A stretch of 13,362 bases of DNA from Caribbeanibacter sp964518305 (GTDB taxonomy: Bacteria; Gemmatimonadota; Gemmatimonadetes; Palauibacterales; Palauibacteraceae), in the NCBI GenBank assembly GCA_964518305.1, contig CAZFDK010000070.1:1-13362 (forward strand), given 5' to 3'. Position 1 is the stretch's first letter; each line of letters begins with the position of its first letter. Both the position numbers and the translations under genes were made by a program. The notes below the pieces were generated by a model that made no database searches, was not told where the DNA came from, and was given only the letters and a program-made list of their open reading frames with translations. Shown piece by piece: positions 1 to 6,713 of the stretch.

Positions 1-329
1 GCCAGGAGGCCCTCAAGGAAGGCGACCACGACGACATCCAGGCCGCGACCCAGGAGATCCAGCAGGCCGTGCAGTCGGCCTCCCAGGACATGTACGCCCA
101 GCAGCAGGCCGGCGCCGGCGGCGCTGCGGGCGGTCCCGGGGGCCCCGGTGGCCCGGGCGCTGCCGGTGGTCCCGGAGGCCCCGGTGCCGGCTTCCAGGGC
201 GGCCCGGGCGGCGGACAGCCCGGTGGTGCCGGTGCCGGCCCGGGGAGCGGCGACGGCTCCCCCGAGGCCGAGGAGGACGAGGACGTCGTCGACGCCGACT
301 ACGAGATTGTCGACGAGGAGAACGACTGA
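1..329 (+). CDS. dnaK: Chaperone DnaK (Hsp70), C-terminal end only
   Basis: This is the last 108 codons of an Hsp70 chaperone; the 5' part lies outside the window, and the first complete codon begins at base 3. DnaK folds client proteins in the cytoplasm through ATP cycles driven by DnaJ and GrpE. The visible part holds the end of the helical lid (residues like QEALKEGDHDDIQAATQEIQ), then about 45 residues of Gly/Pro/Ala-rich linker with GGPGGPG repeats. It ends in the typical acidic DnaK tail, EDVVDADYEIVDEEND, close to the common DnaK ending DADYEVVDEE. That ending and the lid helix make the family assignment secure. The linker is unusually long and collagen-like for DnaK. The gene closes at TGA 327-329 and is followed by a strong intrinsic terminator, so it is probably the end of its transcription unit. 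Confidence 0.93.
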   Translation, partial: QEALKEGDHDDIQAATQEIQQAVQSASQDMYAQQQAGAGGAAGGPGGPGGPGAAGGPGGPGAGFQGGPGGGQPGGAGAGPGSGDGSPEAEEDEDVVDADYEIVDEEND

Positions 330-672
330 TTCCGGCGCCGCGGCGGGTCACGAGCAGGCCCGCGCCGCGGACGGGCGTGCGACGGGCCGACAGGACGCCC
401 AGAGCCGAGTTTGATCGAGGGCGGCGCCCCCGCGGCGCCGCCCTCGGTTTGTTGTGGCTTCCGAGTGGCTTCCGACGGCGGGGACCGCCGAACCGCGACC
501 GGCGTACTAGCCATGTCCGTGAGACGGGATCTCGACCTACCGTTCGACGCTGGAGCCGCGACCGCCCGGTATCCGGACAACTCTCGGGACGTGCCGTTCG
601 TCCAACCACGTTCGCGGAAACATCGAACCGGTCGCAGAGACCACTTACAGGCAGGATCACAGGATACAGAGC
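330..672. other. 343-bp intergenic region, dnaK to htrA
   Basis: This non-coding gap holds the dnaK terminator (414-454) and must hold the htrA promoter. I could not identify a convincing -35/-10 pair. No CIRCE heat-shock inverted repeat (TTAGCACTC-N9-GAGTGCTAA) is present. Open frames run through it on both strands, but their translations are Arg/Pro/Gly-rich with no recognisable motif, and I treat them as high-GC shadows. The last 20 bases before the htrA start carry AGGATCAC and AGGATAC, which are weak candidates for its ribosome binding site. Confidence 0.6.
414..454 (+). terminator. Intrinsic terminator downstream of dnaK
   Basis: A perfect 13-bp inverted repeat (416-428 with 434-446, arm CGAGGGCGGCGCC) encloses a 5-nt loop, CCCGC. 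It is followed by the T-rich run GTTTGTTG at 447-454. The stem can extend outward through a T-G and an A-T pair. It lies 85 bp after the dnaK stop on the same strand, as expected for rho-independent termination. The U tract is short and interrupted, but the stem is very stable. Confidence 0.8.
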
Positions 673-2274
673 ATGAAGATCAAAGACGCCCTCAGGGCAA
701 AGCTGAACGTCCTCATCGTCACGACCGTCGCCTTCGCCGCCGGACTGGGCGTGGCGGCGCAGCTGGACCTGACGGCGCCGACCTTCGCCTCCGGGGGCGC
801 CACCGTCCAGCAGAGTCAGGACGGAAGCGTCCAGCTGGGCGCCGACTCCACCGTCCGGACGAACACCGCCCGAGCGCTCTCCGAGGACTTCGCCCGGGTG
901 GCCGAGCAGGTAACGCCGGCCGTGGTCACGGTCCGGGTGGAGAAGCAGGTGCAGCAGCGGCAGATGCAGCGCCAGTTCCCCTTCCCCTTCAACCCCTTCG
1001 GCCAGCAGCCCGAGGGCGAGCAGGAACCGCCGACCCGGCCGGGCACGGGCTCCGGGTTCATCATCCGCTCCAATGGTTACATCATCACCAACAACCACGT
1101 GGTGCAGGACGCCGAGGAGATGACGATCCAGCTGGCCGATCGGCGGCGGTTCCGCGACGTCGAGCTGGTGGGCCGGGATCCGACCACGGACGTGGCCCTG
1201 CTGAAGGTGGACGGCGAGGACCTGCCGGCCGTCTCCCTGGGCTCCAGCGACAACACGGCGGTGGGCGAGTGGGTGCTGGCCGTCGGGAACCCGGGCTTCA
1301 GCGGCGGACAGCAGGAGACACTGCCCACCACCGTCACCGCCGGCATCGTCAGCGGCAAGGGCCGGAACCTCGGCGTGCTGGACCGGCAGTTCCGCGACCA
1401 GACCGTCAGCCCCGCCATCGAGGACTTCGTCCAGACCGACGCCGCCATCAACCCCGGCAACTCCGGCGGACCTCTGGTCGACATGGCCGGCCGCGTGATC
1501 GGGGTGAACACCGCCATCGCCAGCGAAACCGGCTACTACATGGGCTACGGGTTCGCGGTCCCCATCGAGCTGGTGGAGGAGGTCGTCCAGGACCTGCTCC
1601 AGCACGGCGAGGTGCGCCGGGCCGCGCTGGGCGTCACCGTCCAGGCCGTGGAGCCCGAGGACGCCGAGTACTACGACCTCGACCGGGTGGCGGGGGCCAT
1701 GGTCACCGGCTTCAGCGAGCTCCAGGGCGGCGCCGAGAGCCCGGCCCGTGAGGCGGGCATCCAGAGCGGTGACGTCATCGTCTCCGTCGAGGGACGCCGC
1801 CTGCGCTCGGTGAGCGACCTCCAGCGGCGCATCCGGGGCTACGATCCGGGCGAGTCGGTGCGGGTGACCGTCGTGCGCCGCTCCACGAGGGAGCGTGACA
1901 CCGTCGAGGTCACCCTGGGCCGGATGGGCACGCCCGGCGAGACGCAGCAACGGCAGAGACAGCAGCAGGCCGAAGGCGGCCCCCTGGGCATCGATGTCCG
2001 GAACCTCGCCCCTCAGATCCGGGCCCGGCTCGAGGTGCCGGAGGAGATCACGGGCGTCGTGATCACGAGCGTCGCCCGCGGCAGCCCGGCGGACGAGGCG
2101 GGGCTGAGCACCCGGTACGTCGTCGCCGACGTCAACGGCCAGCCCATCGAGAGCGTCGAGGACTACCGCGAGGTCATCTCGCGGCTCGAGCCCGGCACGG
2201 TAGCCAACCTGAGAGTGTACGTTCCACAGGCCGGCGTGGAGCAGTACGTCAGCGTCCGCATTCCCGGCAGCTGA
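673..2274 (+). CDS. htrA: HtrA/DegP-type serine protease, membrane-anchored, two PDZ domains
   Basis: This is a trypsin-fold protease and chaperone of the cell envelope that degrades or refolds damaged exported proteins. The 533-residue product has an N-terminal hydrophobic anchor or uncleaved signal (about residues 11-29). A protease domain follows (about 70-310) with the full triad: His142 in TNNHVV, Asp173 in TTDVALLK and Ser264 in PGNSGGPL. The first PDZ domain spans about 317-415 and the second about 436-530. The segment 91-122 is Gln/Phe/Pro-rich (FPFPFNPFG) and sits where Deg proteases carry the regulatory LA loop. Length and domain order match the DegP/DegQ class. I chose the ATG at 673 because it starts directly at a typical positively charged N-region (MKIKDALRAK). 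The gene has its own gap upstream, and a tRNA gene 107 bp downstream. DegP, DegQ and MucD subtypes cannot be separated from sequence alone. Confidence 0.95.
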   Translation: MKIKDALRAKLNVLIVTTVAFAAGLGVAAQLDLTAPTFASGGATVQQSQDGSVQLGADSTVRTNTARALSEDFARVAEQVTPAVVTVRVEKQVQQRQMQRQFPFPFNPFGQQPEGEQEPPTRPGTGSGFIIRSNGYIITNNHVVQDAEEMTIQLADRRRFRDVELVGRDPTTDVALLKVDGEDLPAVSLGSSDNTAVGEWVLAVGNPGFSGGQQETLPTTVTAGIVSGKGRNLGVLDRQFRDQTVSPAIEDFVQTDAAINPGNSGGPLVDMAGRVIGVNTAIASETGYYMGYGFAVPIELVEEVVQDLLQHGEVRRAALGVTVQAVEPEDAEYYDLDRVAGAMVTGFSELQGGAESPAREAGIQSGDVIVSVEGRRLRSVSDLQRRIRGYDPGESVRVTVVRRSTRERDTVEVTLGRMGTPGETQQRQRQQQAEGGPLGIDVRNLAPQIRARLEVPEEITGVVITSVARGSPADEAGLSTRYVVADVNGQPIESVEDYREVISRLEPGTVANLRVYVPQAGVEQYVSVRIPGS

Positions 2275-2309
2275 CGGGTGCATCCCTGCGCGGCCTGCCG
2301 ATAGATTCG

Positions 2310-2336
2310 TCCGCCCCGGCCACCGGGCGCGGCGGA
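2310..2336 (+). terminator. Possible hairpin after htrA
   Basis: TCCGCC (2310-2315) pairs with GGCGGA (2331-2336), and an inner CCGG/CCGG stem (2316-2319 with 2323-2326) closes a CCA loop, leaving a 4-nt bulge. It lies 36 bp past the htrA stop and before the tRNA. There is no T-run after it, so it may be a terminator helper, an RNA-processing signal or chance pairing in GC-rich DNA. Confidence 0.3.
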
Positions 2337-2381
2337 GTCGTACTCGGGCCCACAGCGGCCGGTGCGGCGACGCCGCGTGGT

Positions 2382-2465
2382 GCGAAAGTGGCGGAACTGG
2401 TAGACGCGCCAGCCTTAGGAGCTGGTGGCCGAGAGGCCGTGGGGGTTCGAGTCCCCCCTTTCGCA
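2382..2465 (+). tRNA. tRNA-Leu (anticodon UAG)
   Basis: An 84-nt gene folds as a class II tRNA. The acceptor arm is GCGAAAG (2382-2388) with CTTTCGC (2458-2464), and A2465 is the discriminator base. The anticodon stem CCAGC/GCTGG carries the loop CTTAGGA with anticodon TAG at 2416-2418, which reads CUN leucine codons. A long variable arm (TGGCCGAGAGGCCGT region) supports leucine. The T arm is GGGGG-TTCGAGT-CCCCC (2441-2457). CCA is not encoded; CTC follows the discriminator. The gene ends only 31 nt before the trigger factor start and points the same way, so co-transcription with tig is likely. Confidence 0.95.
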
Positions 2466-2496
2466 CTCACGTTCGACTTCAGGCGCAGTTGATCCG

Positions 2497-3762
2497 ATGA
2501 GCACAGACTCAACCACAGCGGAGAAGGGCCTCGACATCACGGTGGAGGAGCCCGGCGCCTGGAAGCGCCGGCTCACGGTGATCGTCCCCGAAGACCGGGT
2601 CCAGGAGGAGCGGAGCCGGGTCCGCTCCCAGCTCGCGAAGCGGCTCGACATCGACGGTTTCCGGCAGGGTAAGGTCCCGCCGCAGATCGTCGAGCAACGC
2701 TTCGGGCCGACCATCGACGACCAGACGGTGCAGTCCCTGGTCTCCGATACCCTTCGCGAGGCGTTCCGCCGGGAGGGAATCGAGCCCATCGGTGACCCGG
2801 AGATCAGCGACATCGGCTTCCTGGCCGACGACCGGCTCCGGTACGAGGTCGCGATAGAGATCATGCCGCGAATCGAGCTGGGGCGGGTCGGGGACTTCCG
2901 GGTGGAGCAACCCGAGGTGGAGGTGGACCCGGACGAGGTCGACCAGGTCCTGGAGCGACTGCGCGAGGACGAGGCCACCTGGCGGCCCGCCGACAGGGAG
3001 CCCGGGGACGGCGACCTCGTGACCGTGCGGATCCGCCCCGACGATCGCGATGAGGAGCTGTCCGCCGACGACGAGTACCAGTTCGAGATGGGCGACGGCA
3101 ACGCCCTGCCGGACATCGAGGAGGCCATCTCCACTCTCGAGCCGGGCGAGCGCGGGACCTTCGACGTTCACTTCCCGGAGGCCCTCCGGGAGGAGGGACA
3201 GGCCGAGGACCGCGAGCTGGAGATCGAACTACGGGACGTGAAGGAGGCCGAGCTCCCCCGGCTGGACGACGAGTTCGCGTCCCGTGTCGGGGAGTTCGAC
3301 TCCCTGGAGGAGCTTCGGGAGGCCGTCCGCGAGGACGTGGAGGCGCACCATCGGGACGAGGCGGAGAACGAGGTCCGGGAGCGCCTCATGGACCACGTCA
3401 TCGAGGCCAACCCGTTCGAGGTGCCGGAGTCCATGGTGGAGGACTACATGGACCGCATGCTCGACGCGCCCGAGGACGTGGATCCGGAGGAGCTCGAGCA
3501 GGCCCGGCAGCAGGTCCGACCCCGGGCCGAGCGTCAGATCAAGCGCCATCTCATTTTGGACCGCCTCACCGAGCGGGAGGAGCTGGAGGCCACCGAGGAC
3601 GAGGTGGACGAGCGGATCCGTGAGATCGCCGACGCCGAGGGGATGGAGCCCGGCGCGGTCCGGCGGCAGCTGGCTCGCGACGACCGGATGGAGTCCCTCC
3701 GACGGCAGATCTCGGCGGAAAAAGCCTTCGACTACCTGAAGGAGCAATCCTCCATCGAATGA
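2497..3762 (+). CDS. tig: Trigger factor, ribosome-bound chaperone
   Basis: Trigger factor binds near the ribosome exit tunnel and shields nascent chains. The 421-residue product has the N-terminal ribosome-binding domain with the signature GFRQGK at 54-59. A central FKBP-like domain follows (about 165-250), then a long helical C-terminal chaperone region with NPFEVPESMV at 305-313. I placed the start at ATG 2497. The frame stays open upstream, but a longer form would begin at a GTG inside the tRNA-Leu gene. There is no strong Shine-Dalgarno sequence before 2497. The FKBP domain reads NALPDIEEAI (202-211) where Escherichia coli has the IPGFEDGI segment, so the phenylalanine needed for prolyl isomerisation is replaced by Ile207. 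The protein is strongly acidic. Its place ahead of clpP and clpX is a classic bacterial arrangement. Confidence 0.96.
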   Translation: MSTDSTTAEKGLDITVEEPGAWKRRLTVIVPEDRVQEERSRVRSQLAKRLDIDGFRQGKVPPQIVEQRFGPTIDDQTVQSLVSDTLREAFRREGIEPIGDPEISDIGFLADDRLRYEVAIEIMPRIELGRVGDFRVEQPEVEVDPDEVDQVLERLREDEATWRPADREPGDGDLVTVRIRPDDRDEELSADDEYQFEMGDGNALPDIEEAISTLEPGERGTFDVHFPEALREEGQAEDRELEIELRDVKEAELPRLDDEFASRVGEFDSLEELREAVREDVEAHHRDEAENEVRERLMDHVIEANPFEVPESMVEDYMDRMLDAPEDVDPEELEQARQQVRPRAERQIKRHLILDRLTEREELEATEDEVDERIREIADAEGMEPGAVRRQLARDDRMESLRRQISAEKAFDYLKEQSSIE

Positions 3763-3772
3763 GCGGAGGAAC

Positions 3773-3817
3773 CGGGGGAGATCCCCGTCAGTCGCGCCGC
3801 TGGCGCGGCGACTTTAA
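3773..3817 (+). terminator. Tandem hairpins after tig, possible terminator
   Basis: A small hairpin, CGGGG-GAGAT-CCCCG (3773-3787), is followed by a larger one. In that one AGTCGC (3790-3795) pairs with GCGACT (3808-3813), with an imperfect GC-rich interior, and the run TTTAACTT follows directly. The second hairpin plus T-run resembles a moderate intrinsic terminator. It starts 10 nt after the tig stop and would partly separate tig from clpP. Confidence 0.45.
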
Positions 3818-3921
3818 CTTGAGCCTTTCGGGAAACGAGACTTCGAGGTGGCTCCACGGGCCAGCAACTGTGTAATCAGGGGCCGGACGTAGACGAATCG
3901 CGCAATACACCCAGGAAGAGC

Positions 3922-4626
3922 ATGACGACTTACGCACCATACGTCATCGAACGTTCGAGCCGTGGAGAGCGGTCGTACGACATCTTCTCCCGGCTTCTGA
4001 TGGACCGCATCGTCTTCCTCGGCTCGCCGATCAACGACGACGTGGCCAACATCATCATCGCCCAGCTCCTCTTCCTGGAGGCGGACAACCCGGAGAAGGA
4101 CATCAACCTGTACATCAACTGTCCGGGCGGAAGCGTGTACTCCGGGCTGGCCATCTATGACACGATCCAGTTCTTGAGCGCCCCCGTCTCCACGATCTGC
4201 ATGGGGATGGCGGCTTCCATGGGAGCGTTTCTCCTGGCGGCCGGCACCGAGGGCAAGCGGTCGGCGCTCCCGAACTCCCGGATCATGATCCATCAGCCCA
4301 GCGGCGGCTCCCAGGGTACGGCCGCGGACATCGAGATCCAGGCGAAGGAGATCCTCTACGCCCGGGAGCGGCTGAACAACATCCTGGCCGAGCAGACGGG
4401 CCAGCCGGTGGAGAAGATCGCCGAGGACGTGGACCGGGATCGGTTCATGTCGCCGGNNNNNNNNNNCGATTACGAGCTGGGGGTCCGGATCGTGCCGGTC
4501 GGATTGAATTTCGAGAACCGGGATCGGTTCATGTCGCCGGAGGAGGCCAGGGACTACGGCCTCATCGACCGTATCATCGAGAAGAAGGGCGAGGTCGTGG
4601 ACGGCGAGCCCCGGGCTGCGAGCTGA
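3922..4626 (+). CDS. clpP: ATP-dependent Clp protease proteolytic subunit ClpP (interrupted by an assembly gap)
   Basis: ClpP is the barrel-shaped serine peptidase that degrades proteins fed by ClpX or ClpA. The catalytic triad is complete: Ser99 in MAASMGAF, His124 in IMIHQPSGG and Asp173 in DRDRF. Their spacing (25 and 74 residues from the serine) equals that of the E. coli enzyme. The start is ATG 3922 with AGGAAG at 3913-3918. The frame as given codes for 234 residues including four unknown ones. At 4457-4466 there are ten Ns, then 50 bases that do not resemble ClpP, then a second copy of the 24 bases that precede the gap, then the normal ClpP end (EEARDYGLIDRIIEKK). Removing 84 bp, one repeat copy plus the insertion, leaves a 206-residue ClpP of normal length. 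The gene is therefore probably intact in the organism. clpX follows 101 bp downstream. Confidence 0.95.
   Translation: MTTYAPYVIERSSRGERSYDIFSRLLMDRIVFLGSPINDDVANIIIAQLLFLEADNPEKDINLYINCPGGSVYSGLAIYDTIQFLSAPVSTICMGMAASMGAFLLAAGTEGKRSALPNSRIMIHQPSGGSQGTAADIEIQAKEILYARERLNNILAEQTGQPVEKIAEDVDRDRFMSPXXXXDYELGVRIVPVGLNFENRDRFMSPEEARDYGLIDRIIEKKGEVVDGEPRAAS
4433..4540 (+). repeat. 24-nt direct repeat flanking the clpP gap
   Basis: The same 24 bases occur at 4433-4456 and 4517-4540, beginning ACCGGGATCGG and ending in TCGCCGG. The offset is exactly 84 bp (28 codons), so both copies read DRFMSP in the same frame. The spacer holds the ten Ns and a 50-base stretch (4467-4516) coding DYELGVRIVPVGLNFEN in this frame, which is not ClpP-like. 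This is most simply an unmerged overlap between two contig ends with a chimeric tip. Confidence 0.9.
4457..4466. other. Assembly gap of ten Ns inside clpP
   Basis: Ten undefined bases interrupt clpP just after the catalytic Asp segment. The flanking direct repeat and the non-homologous 50 bases that follow indicate a scaffolding or gap-closing error, not a biological insertion. The true gap length is unknown; the number ten looks like a placeholder. Confidence 0.97.
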
Positions 4627-4713
4627 CGCTCCGGCCCGCCCGGTCCGCCGGACCGGTTCGCGACGGATCCGCGACCTGGCGCCCGCGACGATCGACCCAG
4701 GCTCGACCTCGTT

Positions 4714-4725
4714 AGGAGGGGGAGG
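4714..4725 (+). promoter_or_regulatory. Strong Shine-Dalgarno sequence of clpX
   Basis: AGGAGGGGGAGG lies just upstream of ATG 4728, a near-perfect purine-rich ribosome binding site and the strongest in the window. It fixes the clpX start. The 101-bp clpP-clpX gap also holds a 7-bp hairpin with a 3-nt loop (4640-4656, arm CCGGTCC) with no T-run, so I do not call a terminator there. Confidence 0.8.
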
Positions 4726-4727
4726 CC

Positions 4728-5981
4728 ATGTCGAACGACAAGAACCTCCGCTGTTCGTTCTGCGGAAAGTCCAAGGACAGCGTCCGGAAGTTCATCTCCG
4801 GCCCGAACGTCTACATCTGCAACGAGTGCATCGCGCTCTGCAACGAGATCCTCGCCGAGGAGGAGGAGCGCGAGGCCGAGACCCGGGTGTCGGAAGTCCC
4901 CACCCCGACGGAGATCAAGAACGAGCTGGACGAGTACGTGGTCGGTCAGGAGGCCGCCAAGAAGACCCTCTCGGTGGCTGTCTACAACCACTACAAGCGG
5001 ATCAACAATCAGAGCATGGTGGACGGTGTGGAGCTCGAGAAGTCCAACGTGCTCCTCCTGGGTCCCACCGGAGTCGGGAAAACGCTCCTGGCGCAGACCC
5101 TGGCCCGGATGCTCCAGGTCCCGTTCACCATCGCCGACGCCACCACCCTCACCGAGGCCGGCTACGTGGGTGAAGACGTCGAGAACATCCTCGTGCGCCT
5201 GCTGCAGGCCGGTGACTACAACGTCGCCGAGTGCGAGCGGGGGATCATCTACGTGGACGAGCTGGACAAGGTGGCGCGGAAGAGCGAGAACCCGTCCATC
5301 ACCCGCGACGTGTCGGGCGAGGGCGTACAGCAGGCCCTGCTGAAGATTTTGGAGGGGACCGTGGCCTCCGTGCCGCCCCAGGGCGGCCGTAAGCACCCCC
5401 AGCAGGAGTACATCGAGATCGACACCAGCAACATCCTCTTCATCTGCGGCGGTGCCTTCGACGGCCTCGACGACATCGTCGAGCGCCGCATGGGGAAGCG
5501 CCAGATCGGCTTCGAGAACAGCGAGGAGGACGGCGACCGGCTGGAGGCGTACGACGACGAGAGCAACCCGCTTTCCCAGGCCGAGCCGGATGACCTGCTG
5601 CAGTACGGACTGATCCCGGAGCTCGTGGGTCGGCTCCCGGTGCTGTGTGCCCTGCATGACCTGGACGAGGACGCCATGGTCCAGATCCTCCAGGAGCCGA
5701 AGAACGCCCTGACCAAGCAGTACGAGAAGATGTTCGAATTGGAGGGCGTGGGCCTCACCTTCGACCCGGAGGCCCTGCACGCGGCGGCGCGGAGGGCCAT
5801 CGACAAGGGCACCGGCGCCCGCGGCCTGCGAGCCGTCCTCGAGCAGGTGATGCTGGAGGTGATGTTCCACCTCCCGGACCGGGACGACGTGCGCGAGGTC
5901 GTCATCACCCAGGAGACCGTGGAGGACGGCGCCGATCCGCTGCTGATCCTGGAGCCCGAAGCCCGGCGCAAGGAGGCGTAG
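4728..5981 (+). CDS. clpX: ATP-dependent Clp protease ATP-binding subunit ClpX
   Basis: ClpX is the AAA+ unfoldase that recognises tagged substrates and threads them into ClpP. The 417-residue length is typical. The N-terminal zinc-binding domain has four cysteines (Cys9, Cys12, Cys31, Cys34). The ATPase core shows Walker A GPTGVGKT (112-119), the pore-loop motif GYVG (145-148), Walker B IIYVDELDK (173-181), the RKH loop (221-223) and the arginine in ELVGRLP (Arg302). Sensor-2 is GARGLR (363-368). The loop that docks on ClpP is present as IGF (260-262). All functional motifs are intact. The start is set by ATG 4728 after a strong ribosome binding site. clpP lies immediately upstream, and engB begins 24 bp after the stop, suggesting a clpP-clpX-engB transcription unit. 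Confidence 0.97.
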   Translation: MSNDKNLRCSFCGKSKDSVRKFISGPNVYICNECIALCNEILAEEEEREAETRVSEVPTPTEIKNELDEYVVGQEAAKKTLSVAVYNHYKRINNQSMVDGVELEKSNVLLLGPTGVGKTLLAQTLARMLQVPFTIADATTLTEAGYVGEDVENILVRLLQAGDYNVAECERGIIYVDELDKVARKSENPSITRDVSGEGVQQALLKILEGTVASVPPQGGRKHPQQEYIEIDTSNILFICGGAFDGLDDIVERRMGKRQIGFENSEEDGDRLEAYDDESNPLSQAEPDDLLQYGLIPELVGRLPVLCALHDLDEDAMVQILQEPKNALTKQYEKMFELEGVGLTFDPEALHAAARRAIDKGTGARGLRAVLEQVMLEVMFHLPDRDDVREVVITQETVEDGADPLLILEPEARRKEA

Positions 5982-6005
5982 GGCGGGACGCCCGCGGCGC
6001 CTGCC

Positions 6006-6644
6006 GTGAAGATCCGCTCCGTGGAGTACGCCGGCGAGATCGCTGAGCCCGGCGGCTCGCCGCCCCTCCCCCTCCCCCAGGTTGCCTTCGCGGGCCGATC
6101 CAACGTCGGAAAGTCCAGCCTCATCAACTGCCTCGTGGGCCGTGACCGCCTGGCCCGGGTGGCCAAGCGCCCCGGCAAGACGCGGATGATCCACTTCTAC
6201 CGCGTCAACGATCGCTTCCTGCTGGCCGACCTGCCCGGGTACGGCTACGCCGAGGTGCCGGACGAGGTGCAGCGCACCTGGGCGCCCCTCATCGAGGGAT
6301 ACCTCACCTCCACCGACGAACTCCTGGGCGTGGTACAGCTCGTGGACGCGCGTCACCCGCCCAGCGACGACGACCGGCGGATGTTCCGCTATCTCGCCGG
6401 GCTGGGGCTCCCGACGCTCTTCGTTCTCACCAAGATCGACAAGCTGAACCGGTCGGAGCGGAAGGGCGCACAGGAGCGCGCACGGGAGGAGATCGGAGTC
6501 GGGGAGGAGCAGCTTCTCGTCACCTCGGCGGAGACAGGCGAGGGTCGGAATGAGCTGCTGGCGGCGCTGGACGGTCTCTTGGCGCAGGCGGACGCCGGGG
6601 ACGGCGGCGGGACAAGGCAGAGCCGGGGGACGGTAACGCCCTGA
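6006..6644 (+). CDS. engB: Ribosome biogenesis GTPase EngB (YihA/YsxC)
   Basis: EngB is a small essential GTPase of the TrmE-Era-EngA-EngB-Septin family that takes part in assembly of the large ribosomal subunit. The 212-residue product has all GTPase motifs: G1 GRSNVGKSS (30-38), G3 DLPGYGYA (75-82), G4 TKID (142-145) and G5 SAETGEG (174-180). The switch segment RPGKTRMIHFY (55-65) and the DLPGYGYAEVP stretch are characteristic of EngB rather than Era or Der. The start is a GTG at 6006, followed by the expected MKIRSVEYAG beginning; the Shine-Dalgarno sequence is weak. The last 15 or so residues are a Gly/Arg-rich tail outside the fold. The gene follows clpX by 24 bp and converges with the minus-strand sigma-54 regulator. 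Confidence 0.95.
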   Translation: MKIRSVEYAGEIAEPGGSPPLPLPQVAFAGRSNVGKSSLINCLVGRDRLARVAKRPGKTRMIHFYRVNDRFLLADLPGYGYAEVPDEVQRTWAPLIEGYLTSTDELLGVVQLVDARHPPSDDDRRMFRYLAGLGLPTLFVLTKIDKLNRSERKGAQERAREEIGVGEEQLLVTSAETGEGRNELLAALDGLLAQADAGDGGGTRQSRGTVTP

Positions 6645-6713
6645 CCGCGGGTCCTGCAGTCCCGGTCGTGGCGCGCTCTCTCGGAGCGGCACCGCTTCCC
6701 GGCAGCACCCGGG

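Noticed and set aside
616..642. Stress (ECF) sigma-factor-like GGAAAC element upstream of htrA
   Set aside because: No matching -10 element lies at the required distance; a six-base match in a 343-bp gap is expected by chance.
411..1751. Open frame of 446 codons on the plus strand overlapping htrA
   Set aside because: It is out of frame with htrA, which shows the full catalytic triad, and its translation is Arg/Gly/Pro-rich without motifs.
13..2466. Open frame of 817 codons on the minus strand opposite dnaK, htrA and the tRNA
   Set aside because: It runs antisense through well-supported genes and across a tRNA. Its translation has no family motif and is rich in Arg/Gly/His/Leu. It is a typical stop-poor shadow in high-GC DNA.
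4554..6692. Open frame of 712 codons on the minus strand opposite clpX and engB
   Set aside because: It covers two clear plus-strand genes and gives a Leu/His/Val-rich product with no recognisable domain.
6645..6713. Bidirectional terminator between the convergent engB and sigma-54 activator genes
   Set aside because: Only short GC hairpins are present (for example CCCGG with CCGGG at 6698-6713) with no T-run in either direction.
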